From: Branchiostoma floridae
Lineage: Eukaryota > Chordata > Leptocardii > Amphioxiformes > Branchiostomatidae
DNA length: 64,000 nt
Direction of reading: 5' to 3'
NCBI RefSeq assembly: GCF_000003815.2
Contig: NC_049990.1
Location: 21,469,026 to 21,533,025 of the forward strand
The notes under the pieces were generated by a model. The model worked only from the letters and a program-made list of their open reading frames with translations, was not told the DNA's origin and ran no database searches. How positions within the stretch are numbered: position 1 is the stretch's first letter; every line of letters starts with the position of its first letter. Below, piece after piece: positions 11,832 to 25,500 of this stretch. The translations under genes were made by a program, and so were the position numbers.

Positions 11832-12985
11832 CTGAAATAATCTGAAATAGTCGTTTTCCTTCACTCCAAAGGAGTATTGTTTTTGCATTGTCTGTATGTG
11901 TTTCTATAGACAAGAGTTTCTGTCTGAGGGGGGTTGAAATCTTCCATCTCTGATTGCCTTTTTGAAAAGTGTATTCAAGCTCAGTGCCAAAGAATGGGAG
12001 CATGTGCCAAAGTTACTTTTAGTGTTTGAGTGAAGTGGCGAGGCCCAGGGACTGATTTGTACACTTAAAGCATTGTGCCTGTTAGAATTACGGTACATAA
12101 ATGTGGAAGTACTTATTTTTTGTCTGCTACGCTAGTAATTAATGTTGCGGCTAAAAGCTTAATAATCTCAGGAATGTAATATTGAAAGAATGAAGATGTC
12201 CAGACTTGTATCAAGTTGATGATTTCCTGGGTGCTTATTAGATGTCTGATTATGGTTATGAAATAGCCATGTCAGATATTGGTAGCCAATTAAGATTAAA
12301 TCTTAAATGAGTGGATGCCTCCTACTAATCCCAAAATTCAGATGTATATGGATTTGTTTTAACATTATGTTTGATGCTTAGTGTCATGATGTCAGTGTCA
12401 GTGTCACAATAATGTTTTCAATTCTTGTTTATAATTAGTGAACCTCATCAATGAGAAATGTGGAAAATACATATTGCTGATTTACAATGTCTAGGACATA
12501 AATAGAATTTGTACAAATCTAACAGTATCAGGTATCAATGAAATTGATAATGTCCACTCAGGCAAATGTATATTTTCAAATTCTTGTGCATTTATTCAAT
12601 AGTGCATCATTTTAGACTGACTTGCTGCAACAAGTTAAACTTACATCACACATACTAGTTGTCACATTGTTTTAATTAACATACATGTGCCTTTTACTAC
12701 CACAAATAGACAATCCTACACATATCTAGCTGACAAATTTGCCTTTTAGTACATCTTTGAGCTCGAAAGAGGATAAATACAATAGCTAATAAGAAGCATA
12801 TTTTAAACATAAGGCAAAACATATTTTTATGTTTCATTCAAAATATCAATGTTATTTGATTTGAACATTACCAAGGAAGATTATTACTTTATATTTTCTA
12901 TTATAAGGCAGAGAAAAGCTTATAATATTTTGCATATGGAATGATTTGCACACAAAAATAAAGTTTTATAACATTTGCATTTTGT
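11832..12985 (+). other. PGGHG 3'UTR with polyadenylation signal
   Basis: AT-rich sequence after the PGGHG stop with no coding content. A canonical AATAAA at 12957-12962 is followed by a T-rich stretch near 12980-13000, a plausible cleavage region. The reverse-strand CARS1 gene ends at 13599, so the two genes are tail-to-tail with about 600 bp between signal and opposing stop. Confidence 0.6.
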
Positions 12986-13598
12986 TGTCTTTTTTCCTTT
13001 TTATCAGAGCTTTGTGAACATAAAACATGTAGAACATTGGGTATTGTCTGGCTTCCACATTTTGAAAAATAAGTTATTGTTTAAGTAGTAGTTAAATACA
13101 TGTAAGTCACAACATTTGTGATTTTAAACTGGGAGCTTCAAATAACAAATTACTTTCAGACAACTTGCTTCAATAGTTACTAACAATGAATGGAAGCCAA
13201 CTTAAAATTCCTTATCAAAATTCCTTGAAATATTCACGGAATACTTCATTATCTAAGGATATGACAACATAAACTTATGTCTATGATTAATTGCTTAATA
13301 TACTTTCTTAGTATTTGGGTTCTTTCTTTCATGGGTAAAAACATTATCTATGGAAGGATTTTCTTTCCAAGGTATAAGTTAAGAGCAGTGGTGGTGTACA
13401 TGTATCTCCAGTTGGTACTAACCCGTAAATTCAGTGTAATAGCCTGTGGGTGGAGTGGCGTCATATTTTGTTTGTGAAGGGTGCAGGGTATAATGTTACG
13501 TAACAGTGGGGTTGATACTAGCAACCATTCTACTAACAACCATTTTTGTTGAGACGATGCTTAAACTATTACTGACTGTCCACTTATTTAGTTTATCA

Positions 13599-16500
13599 TC
13601 ATTTCCCCTCCGCACCATTGATTAGCCCGTCCTGTTGACTCTTCAAAAACTCACTGTACAGTTTTTCCTGAGCTTCGTACAGCTTCCGCAACTTCTTCTG
13701 CTGGCCCTTGCTGAGCTCTTTTCCCTCCTTGTCATGTGTTGGGAACCCCTGAAAAATGATGAGAAGATAGACAATCAAACCTGTCTATGGGTGAAAGAAA
13801 AGGCTGTTTTGGAAAGACTGCCTTTCTATACAAAGTCCCTTTCTCTTTGATATAGAGGCTGCGACTGTTCAGCAACTAAACATTTTGCAGATTTCTCAAG
13901 GAATTTCTAAAAAATTTCTTATGTGTGTTTTACTGTCATTTAAATTGTACATCTTGTATCAAGGTTACAAAAATCAAATTTTGGATCCTGTACCCTTGCT
14001 CACCAATCACCGTCGTCAAGAAGAAAGGAGACCTTAAAAGTTTTCTAATGAAATGTGGCCGTACCGTGTCGTCAAAGCTGGAGTACTTGTCTGTGTCCTT
14101 CAGGAACATCTCTGATGGAGGGATTCTTCTCTTGGCCTCTTTGGCTGCCTGTTAGTGAAAATGCATTAAAGATTTCATTAACAAGACTTAGAACTGCTTG
14201 TTTATAAAACTTGCTACTGTCATATTTGAATGGAAATTATATTTTTTCATGTTGACATACTAAATTGTAAGCCTATAGAGAATGCAAAGTATATATACTA
14301 ATGATGCAAGTACTGATTCTTTGGTCCTTGGACTTGATTAATGCACTGAAGTAGCAACTTCTAGTTAAATACAGTTACTGTAGAAGCCAGTTACATGTAA
14401 TTGCACAACGGATTACTAGTAATGCACACTTCTGTTTACTGCACGGAATTCCAAAATCCCAAACCAGTGCAGTCCAACTGGTTAACTTCACATTATTGCA
14501 CAAGCCTGATAATTGCACAAAATACGCTGGCAAATAGGCTGTGCAGTTAAACTGCTTCTACTGTACCCCCAAATTAACCAAAGGTACCTGAAGTTCTTGT
14601 TGTTTCCGTTGTTTTTCTTCTTTCTGGCGTCGCTTTTCTTCTTCAATCTTGGGATAAAAAAGAATTGTATCAAACATGTAAAATGACTCATTTACTTGGA
14701 GGAAAAAATTTGGTTTCATCAAGAGGAAATTCTATTAGTCTTTTGAGTCGGAGCCCTAAAAAACATTTTCAAAGTACTCTTCAAGACAAATAACAACGGA
14801 ATTCTAAGAAGCCTTACTTTAATCTTCTCCTCCCTCTCCTTGAGAAGAGTCTCCTTGTCCACTAATTTGACGACCGGAGGCAGCCCCTCGTGGTCCTCCA
14901 GTCTCACCCCCAGCTGCGGCAGGACATCGTCACGCAGCCCGTCACACAGCTGCAGGATCTCTTTAGCTGCAGGAAACAATCCCTGCCTTTTTACTTCATG
15001 AAGTATTCTACACAATACAAGATCATGGTCATGATTACACTATTTCTTTCCTGTGAATGTAACAACAATGATATGGGTTGAACATGCTTTTCTTGTTATA
15101 ATAGGCAGGGTCACATTTCTAAAAGAAAAGTGTGACCATTTAAAAGACAACAAAATGTATAAAATAATTGGCACATACTACTAGTAAGAGTACATTTATA
15201 CACTTCTTGATATACACTTTTATTTATCATTCCAATGCATACATACAGCCCAACCAGTCCCCTAGCATAATGGATGACATGCAAGAGTAGTATAAATACA
15301 TGTAGTACTCACAACTCATTATGTTTGTACAACAAGAAACAAACAAGCTCTTTTGATACAAGGAGAAAAAGTTATTTAGACAAAATAGCCCATTTGTTGT
15401 ATAAAAAAGAAATAGAAAAAGAGTTCCAATTCAACATACCTTTCTCTTGGCGAGCTACTTGCCGCACCTTGTCTCTGAACTCAGCCATTGTGCTGAGGTA
15501 CGGCATCACTGTTTCTTCCAACTGGAAAAAATTGACATCTGGCTCAAAGCACTGCTACAATCTATGTCCAGATCCTTTGAATTGCCCATCAATGATTTCA
15601 TCATCATTCGCTGTCTTCTTTATCTACAGTCTTTGATTTACCTATGGAAATCTCAATCAAATGAGCTTAATGTGGTACATCTTATTTAGTTATAAAGTTA
15701 CTCACATTTGCTGCCTGACTTGTACCACCCACAGGGAAACCTATAAGCTCTTCTCCTTCAATAGCACCAAAGATCTGCAAAGAGAAAACATTGATATTGA
15801 CCGATATTGTCTTTGGCTGACTTTTATTTTTGAACTTCTGTATTTACCTACTGTTGTGAAAAAAGAGGTTTTAGCAGTGTGGAAAAATAAAACAACTGTA
15901 AAAGTTTCGAAATTTACAGTATCTTTTTGTACCCAAACTTGGAATGAATTATGAAACACCTGATTCTTTTTTTATCATCAACCAAATTCAATGTAAAACC
16001 CACTGGACAAAGCTGCTAGGAACTGTGGTGAGAAGATTAGCCAACTTATGCCTACCCATGTCAGGGACTCCAGCAGCAGTACAAATACTGGATACTACTG
16101 AATACTACTACACAACTGTTACCTTCAGCAGCAGTACAAATACTGGATACTACTGAATACTACTACACAACTGTTACCTTCAGCAGCAGTACAAATACTG
16201 GATACTACTGAATACTACTACACAACTGTTACCTTCAGCAGCAGTACAAATACTGGATACTACTGAATACTACTACACAACTGTTACCTTCAGCAGCAGT
16301 ACAAATACTGGATACTACTGAATACTACTACACAACTGTTACCTTCAGCATTCTGGTGAGGTAGGCTGCTATGTCCCTGAGCAGGGCGTGGTCAGGCTGT
16401 TGCCGGGCGTCTCTCTTCTCCTTCAGGTAGACGTTACTGTCGGACACCAGCTCACGCATCTGGTCCATGGTCGCCCTCGTGTCAATGTTGTCTGTCCGAA

Positions 16501-19500
16501 AAGACAACAGCCTGATTTAAAGGTTGCATTTACAGATGGACAAACCAGATCAAAAATGATGTACTAGTTATGAAGGATAAAAAGATCAGCAAAAGCATGA
16601 TCAGCAAGATCTGTGATCTTCATCTATTCAAAACCTCAGTCTGTTTTAACAATTAAGATTTACATGACATTGTACTTACCACATAGTGCCTGGTGAACTC
16701 CTTCTTTCCTCTGTTGGAAACTGAGTAAAAGAGATGATTACATCAAGGGACTTCACAATTCAAATACTTCTTTTTTACTCGTGTCTTGTAACCTTTTTTC
16801 TACCCTAAAATGAAATAGTTAAAAACTGACCAATGTAAAAAGTCCTTTCATCATTGTCACTTTTACCTGGCACAATCCAAAGAGTAAAGAATAGTCACTT
16901 CTTAACAGCAGTCTTGCTTTCAACATATAAACCACATACAGTGTGGTACATTACACCACTATTAAAGGCACCAGTTCAGGACTGGATGTCTTACCTTTCT
17001 GCAAGCTGAAGCTCTGCCTTGTCCCACTTCAGAAAAGGGGGTGCATCTGTTCTCAAGACATCCTTTACAGTCAGGAAAAACTCCTGTATGGCATGAAATA
17101 TAATAAAATTGAGGCTTTAAAAGACAAGGTCCTAGCAATTTATGTGGTACCTAAACAACAAACAGTATACATAAAGAGCCCATGTACATGTATTGGATAT
17201 TACCTACATGTATAGAATGGTAGTGTCTTTTTGCTACATAGCTTTAAACAAATCCTAGAGTTAAGGCAAAAGATAGGAATGACAGGCTATTTGATGAAAT
17301 ATAATAAGCCAATACTGTGATGCTATTGGGTCACTATACAGGCTAAACAATACAGATACTGTAAATGCAGAAATGTTTGTGGTAGTCTCAAACGTAAAAC
17401 CACCACAAAGTTTAACATTTTTCCATTATATTATGTGACTACAGTTTATGGTGCTACTGTGAACTTAAAACCACAGCGAACACTCAATTTCCCCACTGCG
17501 GTGAAAATAAATCCCCGCGAACTTAAATACATTTACAGTAGCGACTTACATTGATCATCTTCTCATACTTGACGGCTGTGCCCATGGTGTCCGAGCTGTA
17601 GCCCAGCGTGCCAAAGACCGGTTATACAGATAAACAACAGAGATACAGATGCACACAGACTAGACTTACATTGATCATCTTCTCATACTTGACGGCTGTG
17701 CCCATGGCGTCAGAGCTGTAGTCCAGCGTGCCTAAGAGCAGTTATACAGATAAACAGAGATACAGATACACAGAGACTAGACTTACATTGATCATCTTCT
17801 CATACTTGACAGCTGTGCCCATGGCGTCAGAGCTGTAGTCCAGCGTGCCTAAGAGCAGTTATACACTCAGATAAACACAGATACAGATACACAGAGACTA
17901 GACTTACATTGATCATCTTCTCATACTTGACAGCTGTGCCCATGGTGTCCAAGCTGTAGTCCAGCGTGCCTAAGAGCAGTTATACACTCAGATAAACACA
18001 GATACAGATACACAGAGACTAGACTTACATTGATCATCTTCTCATACTTGACGGCAGTGCCCATGGTGTCAGAGCTGTAGTCCAGAGTGTCCTTCCATGA
18101 GTGCAGCAGGAAGCCCAGCCGGAGCTGGCGGGAGCTGTACTTGGACAGGGCCTCCTGGATTGTGATGAAGTTCTTCAGGGACTTGGACATCTTACAGCCC
18201 TCGATGGTCAGGTGGCCGGAGTGGAGAAAGTAGCGCACCCAGTGGTCATTGTCGTAGTAAGCCTGCAAATGTTCAAACAGTGTTAAAACATTTTTACATG
18301 TGTACACTCAGTCTACATTGTGTATCTAATGCTAATTCCCCTTTATCCGTGGGGTACTCTATATCAGTTGTTTTGAAGAACATGGTTTTAAGGGGTATCA
18401 AGTTGCTACACAGTGTTTTCAAACTGTAAAATTGTCTGTCAACTTGATATCCCTAGATACCCAGTTTTTAGATACAACAGATAAAGGTTACCCCACGGAT
18501 TTAAAAAAAGGTGAACAAGCGTTATAAACATTTGAATGCCCTTTCTACTTTTTGCTTTAATCCCAATTGGCTAACAAGAATACATAATTGTGAAGTACAT
18601 TTTAATTTGTACACCTTAACTTACCACCTGCAATGCCTCAATGATCCAATGTTAACCCAAACCAGATACATTGCACATTTGTATTATACTAAATTTGCAT
18701 TATGGTCTTGTAAAGACTAGGCTAGCTGACTGCTGCCTAACCATGTCAGGGATCCCAGCAGCAGTATAATCATCAAATACCGTATACTTCTACCACTACC
18801 ACTCTAAAATAAAATATTCAAAAGAGAGAAAATACTAGGTAAGGTAGTGACGACATTGAATATAGCAGAAATTACAACCAACCTCGGCCTGTGCGATTTC
18901 GTTGTCATGATGAGGGAACTTGAGGTCGTACCCTCCTGTGTGGATGTCTAGTGAACCTCCCAGTATGGAGCTGGCCATCACAGAACACTCAATGTGCCAC
19001 CCTGGTCGACCCTATGGACAACAGTGGGAACAGTTTTTACATACAGCAATAAATAATAATGCTAGTAGAGAAAGCAGATGTTTCTGATCATTGTTTACAC
19101 TAATGTTTTAACTTATTGCATTGTTTCTCTGTTGCTTTTCATTTTTGGGCACTAACATTGTTATTATTTTATCTATTCACTTACTCTTAATTTATTCAGT
19201 CACTAGGTCTCACTCATTCACTTGCTCACTCATTCACCACTCACTCACTCACTGACTCTCACTAACTCTAGTCACTTACTTTAGACTCTATTCTCTCTCA
19301 CTCTACTCACTCACTCACTCACTCTACTCTCATTCTCTCTGCTCCCTCACTCTAGACTCTACTCACTCACTCGCTCGCTCTGTCACCCCCTCCTCCCCCT
19401 ACTCACCATGCCCCAGGGAGAGTCCCATGAAGGCTCCCCAGGTTTGGAGGCTTTCCACAGAGCGAAGTCAGTGGTCGACCTCTTCTCACTCAGACGGTCC

Positions 19501-22500
19501 TGGGATATACTCAAGTCACCTGTACAAAACATCAAGAGTATTAGGTTCACAAATTTGAAATTTGATAGAGAAATCAGTGCATTTCTTTGATAAGAAACAA
19601 ATATTTTACGCTTTAGTCATATATTTTTCATGATATTCCCATTATAAAGTCCTGGGTGACTTTATAAAGTCCTGGGTGACTGATTCAACTTAGAATACAG
19701 CAATGCCGTCTATGTACCACAGTCGAGTGAGATACCCCTCTTTCTCCTTGAATGTATAGGACTTAACCATGCAAGGGGAAACTCCTAAAGGTTTGAAGTA
19801 CAGGATTGTCCTACCTTCACCCTCTAACATTGCTTTGCTGTCTCCGAAGGCTTCAGGCACCAGTTTTGCATAGAAGTGGGAGTCTGCACCATCAAACTTG
19901 GTGGTGTCAAAATACACCGACTTGTTGGACTCATACCTTGGGAGAAACATCCACAGAAATTTGTCAGATATTGTATGAAGTACATTTAGTTTTATTCAAA
20001 TCAAACAAGATAATGGCAATATACTTGCATAATCTTGACTTTATTATATGTCTAACATTAAGTTTATGCTGTTCAACTGTTATTTTTTTATTCTCCTTTC
20101 GACAGATGAGGAGGTAGACAGGCTATTTGCCTGTTTGCCTGACCTGCACATGACTTTTTATGGTGAAGGAGGGGTTTGCAATTCCTTCTCCACCCTCTCG
20201 TCTACTGGAGCACTAAGTCTCACAGGGACAGAACGTATGCCACATGTGAGACGGCTCCAGTAGATGCAGCTTTGTTGTTTGGAGTATCCGTGTCCTAGAA
20301 GGACTTCCAACCAAGGATGTAAGGGGTTCCTCCTACCCCTGACTCGTGTAAGCGGGTGCGTCATGCCCGAACATGCCCCTAAGGCCTGTCTCAGCCACAA
20401 AGGCCTGCCACTGCCACTAGCCGCAGCTAGATACAAATGTACTCATTTACAACTGTTATTAGATCTAATGTAAAGCTTGAGGTAATGGTAGGGAGAACAT
20501 AGAAATTTTTGGTAACTACAAAACAGATGACACTCACCCATAGCCCTTGTCTATGATAGTCTGCACATATTCTATGACTTCAGGGATGTATTCGCTCACT
20601 CGGGTCAGGACATCTGCTGGCAACACCTGACAATAGGAGGGAGGATTTGAACAAATGAGGCTATCAGAAAACTGCAAACTAGGATATCACTTTGGCATTC
20701 ATTTAAATTTGTCGCTAGTTAAAAGTAGTTCTTCCTGCATTAGATAGTGTATAAGTCAGTGACCATCCACATTTCAATAGCCCTTAGGCCATGTGGGCAA
20801 AACAACACTGTGCAATCAATACAGCAGGGGACTAGTCAATTGATAATGTTCGACTACCTAAACTCCTTCACAAATGCTGAGTGCTAAGCAGAGAAAGCAG
20901 TATGTACCATTTCTATAGTCTTTGGTATAACTCAGCCAGGTTCGAACTCACAACCTACCAAATGCAATGCGAACACACTACCCACTTGGCCACTGCAAAG
21001 GAACAAATTAAAGTATTCACAAACATTTATCAATGAAAAACTGCACAGAAAAACTCACATCACTAAGTGTATATGAAAAGTCATGTCAGGTACATACATT
21101 CAGGGCTTCCATGTCCTTGTGAAATTCTGCCTCAAAATGCTGAGGCAACTTGGTGAAGATGGAGTTGTCAGTCACCTCAGACCCATGCTGAAATATCAAC
21201 ATACATTGTAGTAAGAAAAGGTAAAATTCTAGATTTTAGATGTTGAGATATGAATATTTAGTTGGACAAATGGTGAAGAACTTAAAGTCTGTAGCCCTGT
21301 AATACCCGTGACCCTTGTAGTGTGCGTACCCCCTGTTGTGTCCATATCCCCTGTAGTGTACAACCCCCTGTAGTGTCTGTACCCCCTGTAGCAGCGTATG
21401 CAGTATATAGTATATAGCATCAGTGTCCACAAATACTAACCATAGAGTCCAGCCACTCAGACAGTGGGTCCCTCGCATCCCCTACAAGAGCCTAGAGAAG
21501 GTGGAGAGAAGAAGACATTAAATCACATGACATGACTTGCCTGATTTTGGAATCACCACGAAGTTGTCAATGTAAAAAGATAATAACAACAATTAGAATA
21601 TGGGCTTATTATTTACCTTTTTGAGTTCATCCTCTTTACTGGCATCTGGGCTGTTTTCTGCTATCTGCTCCAGCTTTGCAACTGTTTCTTCCACTTTGTT
21701 CTAAAAAAATGTGCAGATAAGATTATCAATCATTTGTGAGAAAACGAATGTTTGTTGTGTACACAGCAACCTTTACATCTCACACAAATAGCTTTTTTTT
21801 CTAGAATTGTTGTGTGTTTAAAGGTTTAACACATTGGGCCAAACAATTTCCAAAAGCAACACACAATGCAAATCACAATTTGACAATACCTGTAAGGCTA
21901 CTTACTGTTATTCTCTGTAACATGGCCTTCTTGTCAGGGTCAGTTTCTCTGTCTAGTTTCTCCCTGTAAGGCTGCAGAAATATCTCATGAGAATATACTC
22001 ATACGAATTGTTTATACACATATGAACCTGGCAATTCATAGAAGTATAGCTTTTATTAAACTAGGGTAACCTATCACAACTAACAATGAGACTTTCTTTA
22101 CTGATCATCCTCTTTTTTTGAACTAGAACTTCCAGTGGCAAGATGGTAAGGGACCGTACGGCGTTTAGTGAGGGGGGGAGGGCCGGTCGCCAGAGGGTTG
22201 GGTCAAAATTTTTTTGCTAGGCCCTCCCCTTAGGTAAAAATTTTTTTGCTAGGCCCTCCCCCCAAGTCAAATTTTTTTTGCTTGGCCCTCCCCCTCCTAT
22301 CAACTTTGAAAAAAATATTCAAGACGCCAATAAAACACTGCGCTCCCATTTGGAAATGTGCTTTGCGTCATACTTTTTCATGATTTTCATCGAGAAGCAG
22401 ATCTCTCACCCCTAGTAAAAAAAGGAAAACAGAATGGCTCGAAATATCTGCTTAATAGAGGGATAAATATCTGCTTCATAGAGGCATAAATATTTGCTTT

Positions 22501-25500
22501 ATAGAAGCTATTTCATTGTTTTGATATTAAAACAACACCTACAAAGCATTTGTATCTGAATTTCTAGTAGATTTGCGCCACGAAGCGGTGCGCGCCCCGC
22601 TCCCTAAATTTACGTATTGCAAGCTCGCGGGTCTGAGCGGCTTGACGGAAACTATTTTTGATTTACATATATTTTGGACTTTTTCTTGGTTCTGTGGTGG
22701 TAATAACTTACGGTAAATCGGTGGGAAAATGAAAACAAAAACGACAGCACAATTCGACTACCAAAACTGTAGTGGGGAGGGGGGCGCCGACGCGTGACGC
22801 TGATTTTCCCACGGCGGGATAGACTGGTCGCCTCTCTCTAGCCGCCGGTGGGCGTGAGAACGCAGACTTGCAGGAGATCTTTTACTAGTTTTAGAAATGA
22901 CACGCTTTTTTGCCACGATTTCCTGTATTGCTTTAAGTTTTTTTATGGGAAAATTTGCTGGTTAGATGACATTTCTATGAAAAAAAAATACGAGGGTTTC
23001 AAGTTTTTGAGAACGACGTTCCGAACACCATGTCCGGCGCCAAAGGCACGAAGAATCGCAAGGTAGGTCCGGGAAAATTTTGAAATCTTGACCCTCTTAA
23101 AAGCTATTTCCTTCAGTTTGAGGGAAATATTTTGCTGACAAACAAAGCTAACTTTAATGGCATTTCAATTTAGAAATACAAAATTAAATCCCCCCAAACA
23201 CATTATCACGATGTCGGTCACCAAAGGCGCGAGGCCGGTCACGTCAAAAGGGATCCAGGGAAATTTGCAAATATTTACCCTCGAGCTCTGAAACGCCATT
23301 TCTTACATTTTGAGGGCAATAAGACAGTGGTAAATTTTGCTGGCAGACTAATCTAGAGTTTAATAGCATTTCTGTAAGTGAAAAAGGTTTTCGAGGGCGT
23401 CATTCCGCCCCCTCCCTTTCGCATTTTCACTGTGTCCCGAGCACCAACCTTGGGTGATCCCTTGCAGAGGTCCAGAAAATTTTTGAAATCTTGACCCTCT
23501 GAAACGCCGTTTCTTGGATTTTAAGGAACATATTTTGCTGGCAGACCAAACTATTTTTTTTTTTTTTGCTTAGCCCTCCCCCCAAGTCATTTTTTTTTGC
23601 AAGGCCCTCCACCCGGCAAAATATTTTTTTGCTTGGCCCTCCCCCCCATGGCCCTCCCCCCTCGCTAAATGCCGTACGGTCCCTAACTGCTGGCCAAGGC
23701 TGTGTCCATGGGCCACTGGGACTCACAGCAGTTACAATGTTACCACCAGACCTGCTTTGAAGTTAACCATTGTCTACATCTTCGCACTTCAATATTTTGT
23801 AGATTAATGAGTGAGCCCCTTTACCTTCATAGCTGTCTGTGTATCATCAAGAAGCTGCTTACGAGACGGCTTCTTGTCCATGTACTGTTCAAGTAGGTAG
23901 TTTTGTCTGGCACGTTTGATGATCTATTAAAGTTTGATGAAAACAAACCTACAATCATTGTCATGGCTTTTCCTTCAGGAGCTTTTCTTCTGTGCAAACA
24001 ATAGCTTCACAGTTAAAAGCAGCATGCTAAGTACTTAACTGCTAATTTCATGATCTTTTAATTGTAACTGAAGAGCTGTATCAAAAATGCTCTTCTCTCA
24101 TTCCTGATTTTTTTCTAGTTCTTTCACATCATCATTTTTTGACTTTGAAATCAACTTTGGCATTCTGTGATATTAGCAGACATTTTCCAAAACTTTTCTT
24201 GCTATTTATGTCATATATTTGCCTGTATTGCAGCTGTTCTGTATGATTTACAGTATGGTAAAAAAACTTGTCTCTTTGTGAATCAGACAAATGTTGTCCA
24301 CATAATCCAATCAATGTGGTCTAACATTCAACCAATAAGAAAACAGCTGGTACCTTGTCATCGATGTCGGTGATATTCATGGCGTACAGCACGTCGTAGT
24401 TGAAGTAGTCCTTCATGACCCTGCGCAGGATGTCGAACGAGATGTACGACCTGGCGTGACCCATGTGGGAGGTGTCGTACACTGTGGGACCACAGCTGTA
24501 CCAGCCGACCCTGCGCCCTTTCTGGGGCACAAAAACCTCCTGCAAAGGAAACCATGTGTGTTTGTTTGTGCCTTTATTTAAACTTGAGGAGGTACTTGTT
24601 ACTGTAAAAATGCCCAAATACTAACAAATAACACAGACGAAATCTTTGAACCTTGAATACATATCATTGATAAGTATACAAGTACATCATGATCCAGAGA
24701 GTATATATGGTAAGATCAGTGACAGTTATTCATGTACAGTATTGCCATAACAAAAGTGACCGTTCTGTCCATCTGTAGCACCCTTGCCCAATCCCTATTA
24801 CTATTAGGTGGTTTCTGACTGGTTTCCATTACCTGTATGGTGTGTAACTACATAAAGCTAGCATTGTGCTATCACACACTCAAAACCACTGCGAAACACT
24901 CCATTTTCTCCAAATCACATAATTTTACAGCCCTGCAAACTTGAAAGCATTTACAGTAGTTCTTACCTTCTTGCGGGTGAGACTATTGTAGAGTTTGAGG
25001 GGGGTGTCCTGACTCCCTGCTGGAGGGGCCCATGCAGGCTGAGTCCGCTTGCGACGAGCTGAACAGGTTTACAGGACACAGAAATTAGGGATTTCTTTTA
25101 CTTAGTCTTACCTAATAGAGACGTTGAATACAAGCACATAGTAATTAATAATCACATAGTTTGGACTTTGGAGGTAGTCTTACAGTAGTGTTGCATCATA
25201 TGTATCTGATTTTAGACAAGTATGCCTTTTTCTCAATTGAAAAAAAATTATTTGGTTTAATGTATAGTCGGGAAAATGTTGAATCTTTTATCATTTAGGG
25301 TCAGATTTAAAATCAAATTTCATACGCAAAAATTAGAAATTATTTCCCAAACAAGTTCTTTCGTATCTTCAAAGTTTTACTATCTAAGATCAGATCAGAT
25401 TTCATACGAACGTACAAAGAGTTAAAATCTTTTCCTGGATCAAAGATGTTGAATATACGAGAAAACAAACAAGTAAACAAAAACAAACAAACACACCCCC

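Noticed and set aside
16066-18028. Direct repeats that might be read as a CRISPR-like array
   Set aside because: Units are contiguous copies of exon and intron sequence without unique spacers, in a eukaryotic gene.
17921-18307. 128-residue minus-strand ORF running from CARS1 exon 13 into the mini-exon array
   Set aside because: The part beyond 18029 is intron read-through; the donor at 18029 and the family match to exon 14 show the true end.
20158-20436. 92-residue minus-strand ORF in the GC-rich insert of CARS1 intron 9
   Set aside because: The open frame follows from low stop density in GC-rich DNA; the opposite strand is also open and no family is seen.
20915-20998. Possible tRNA gene on the minus strand
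   Set aside because: A and B boxes are present, but there is no closed acceptor stem or anticodon arm, and the body is shared with another locus; it is a SINE head.
24840-24958. Second full copy of the CTGTAAATGC MITE
   Set aside because: Only the right end is recognisable; no left end or TA duplication was found, so it is noted as a truncated relative only.
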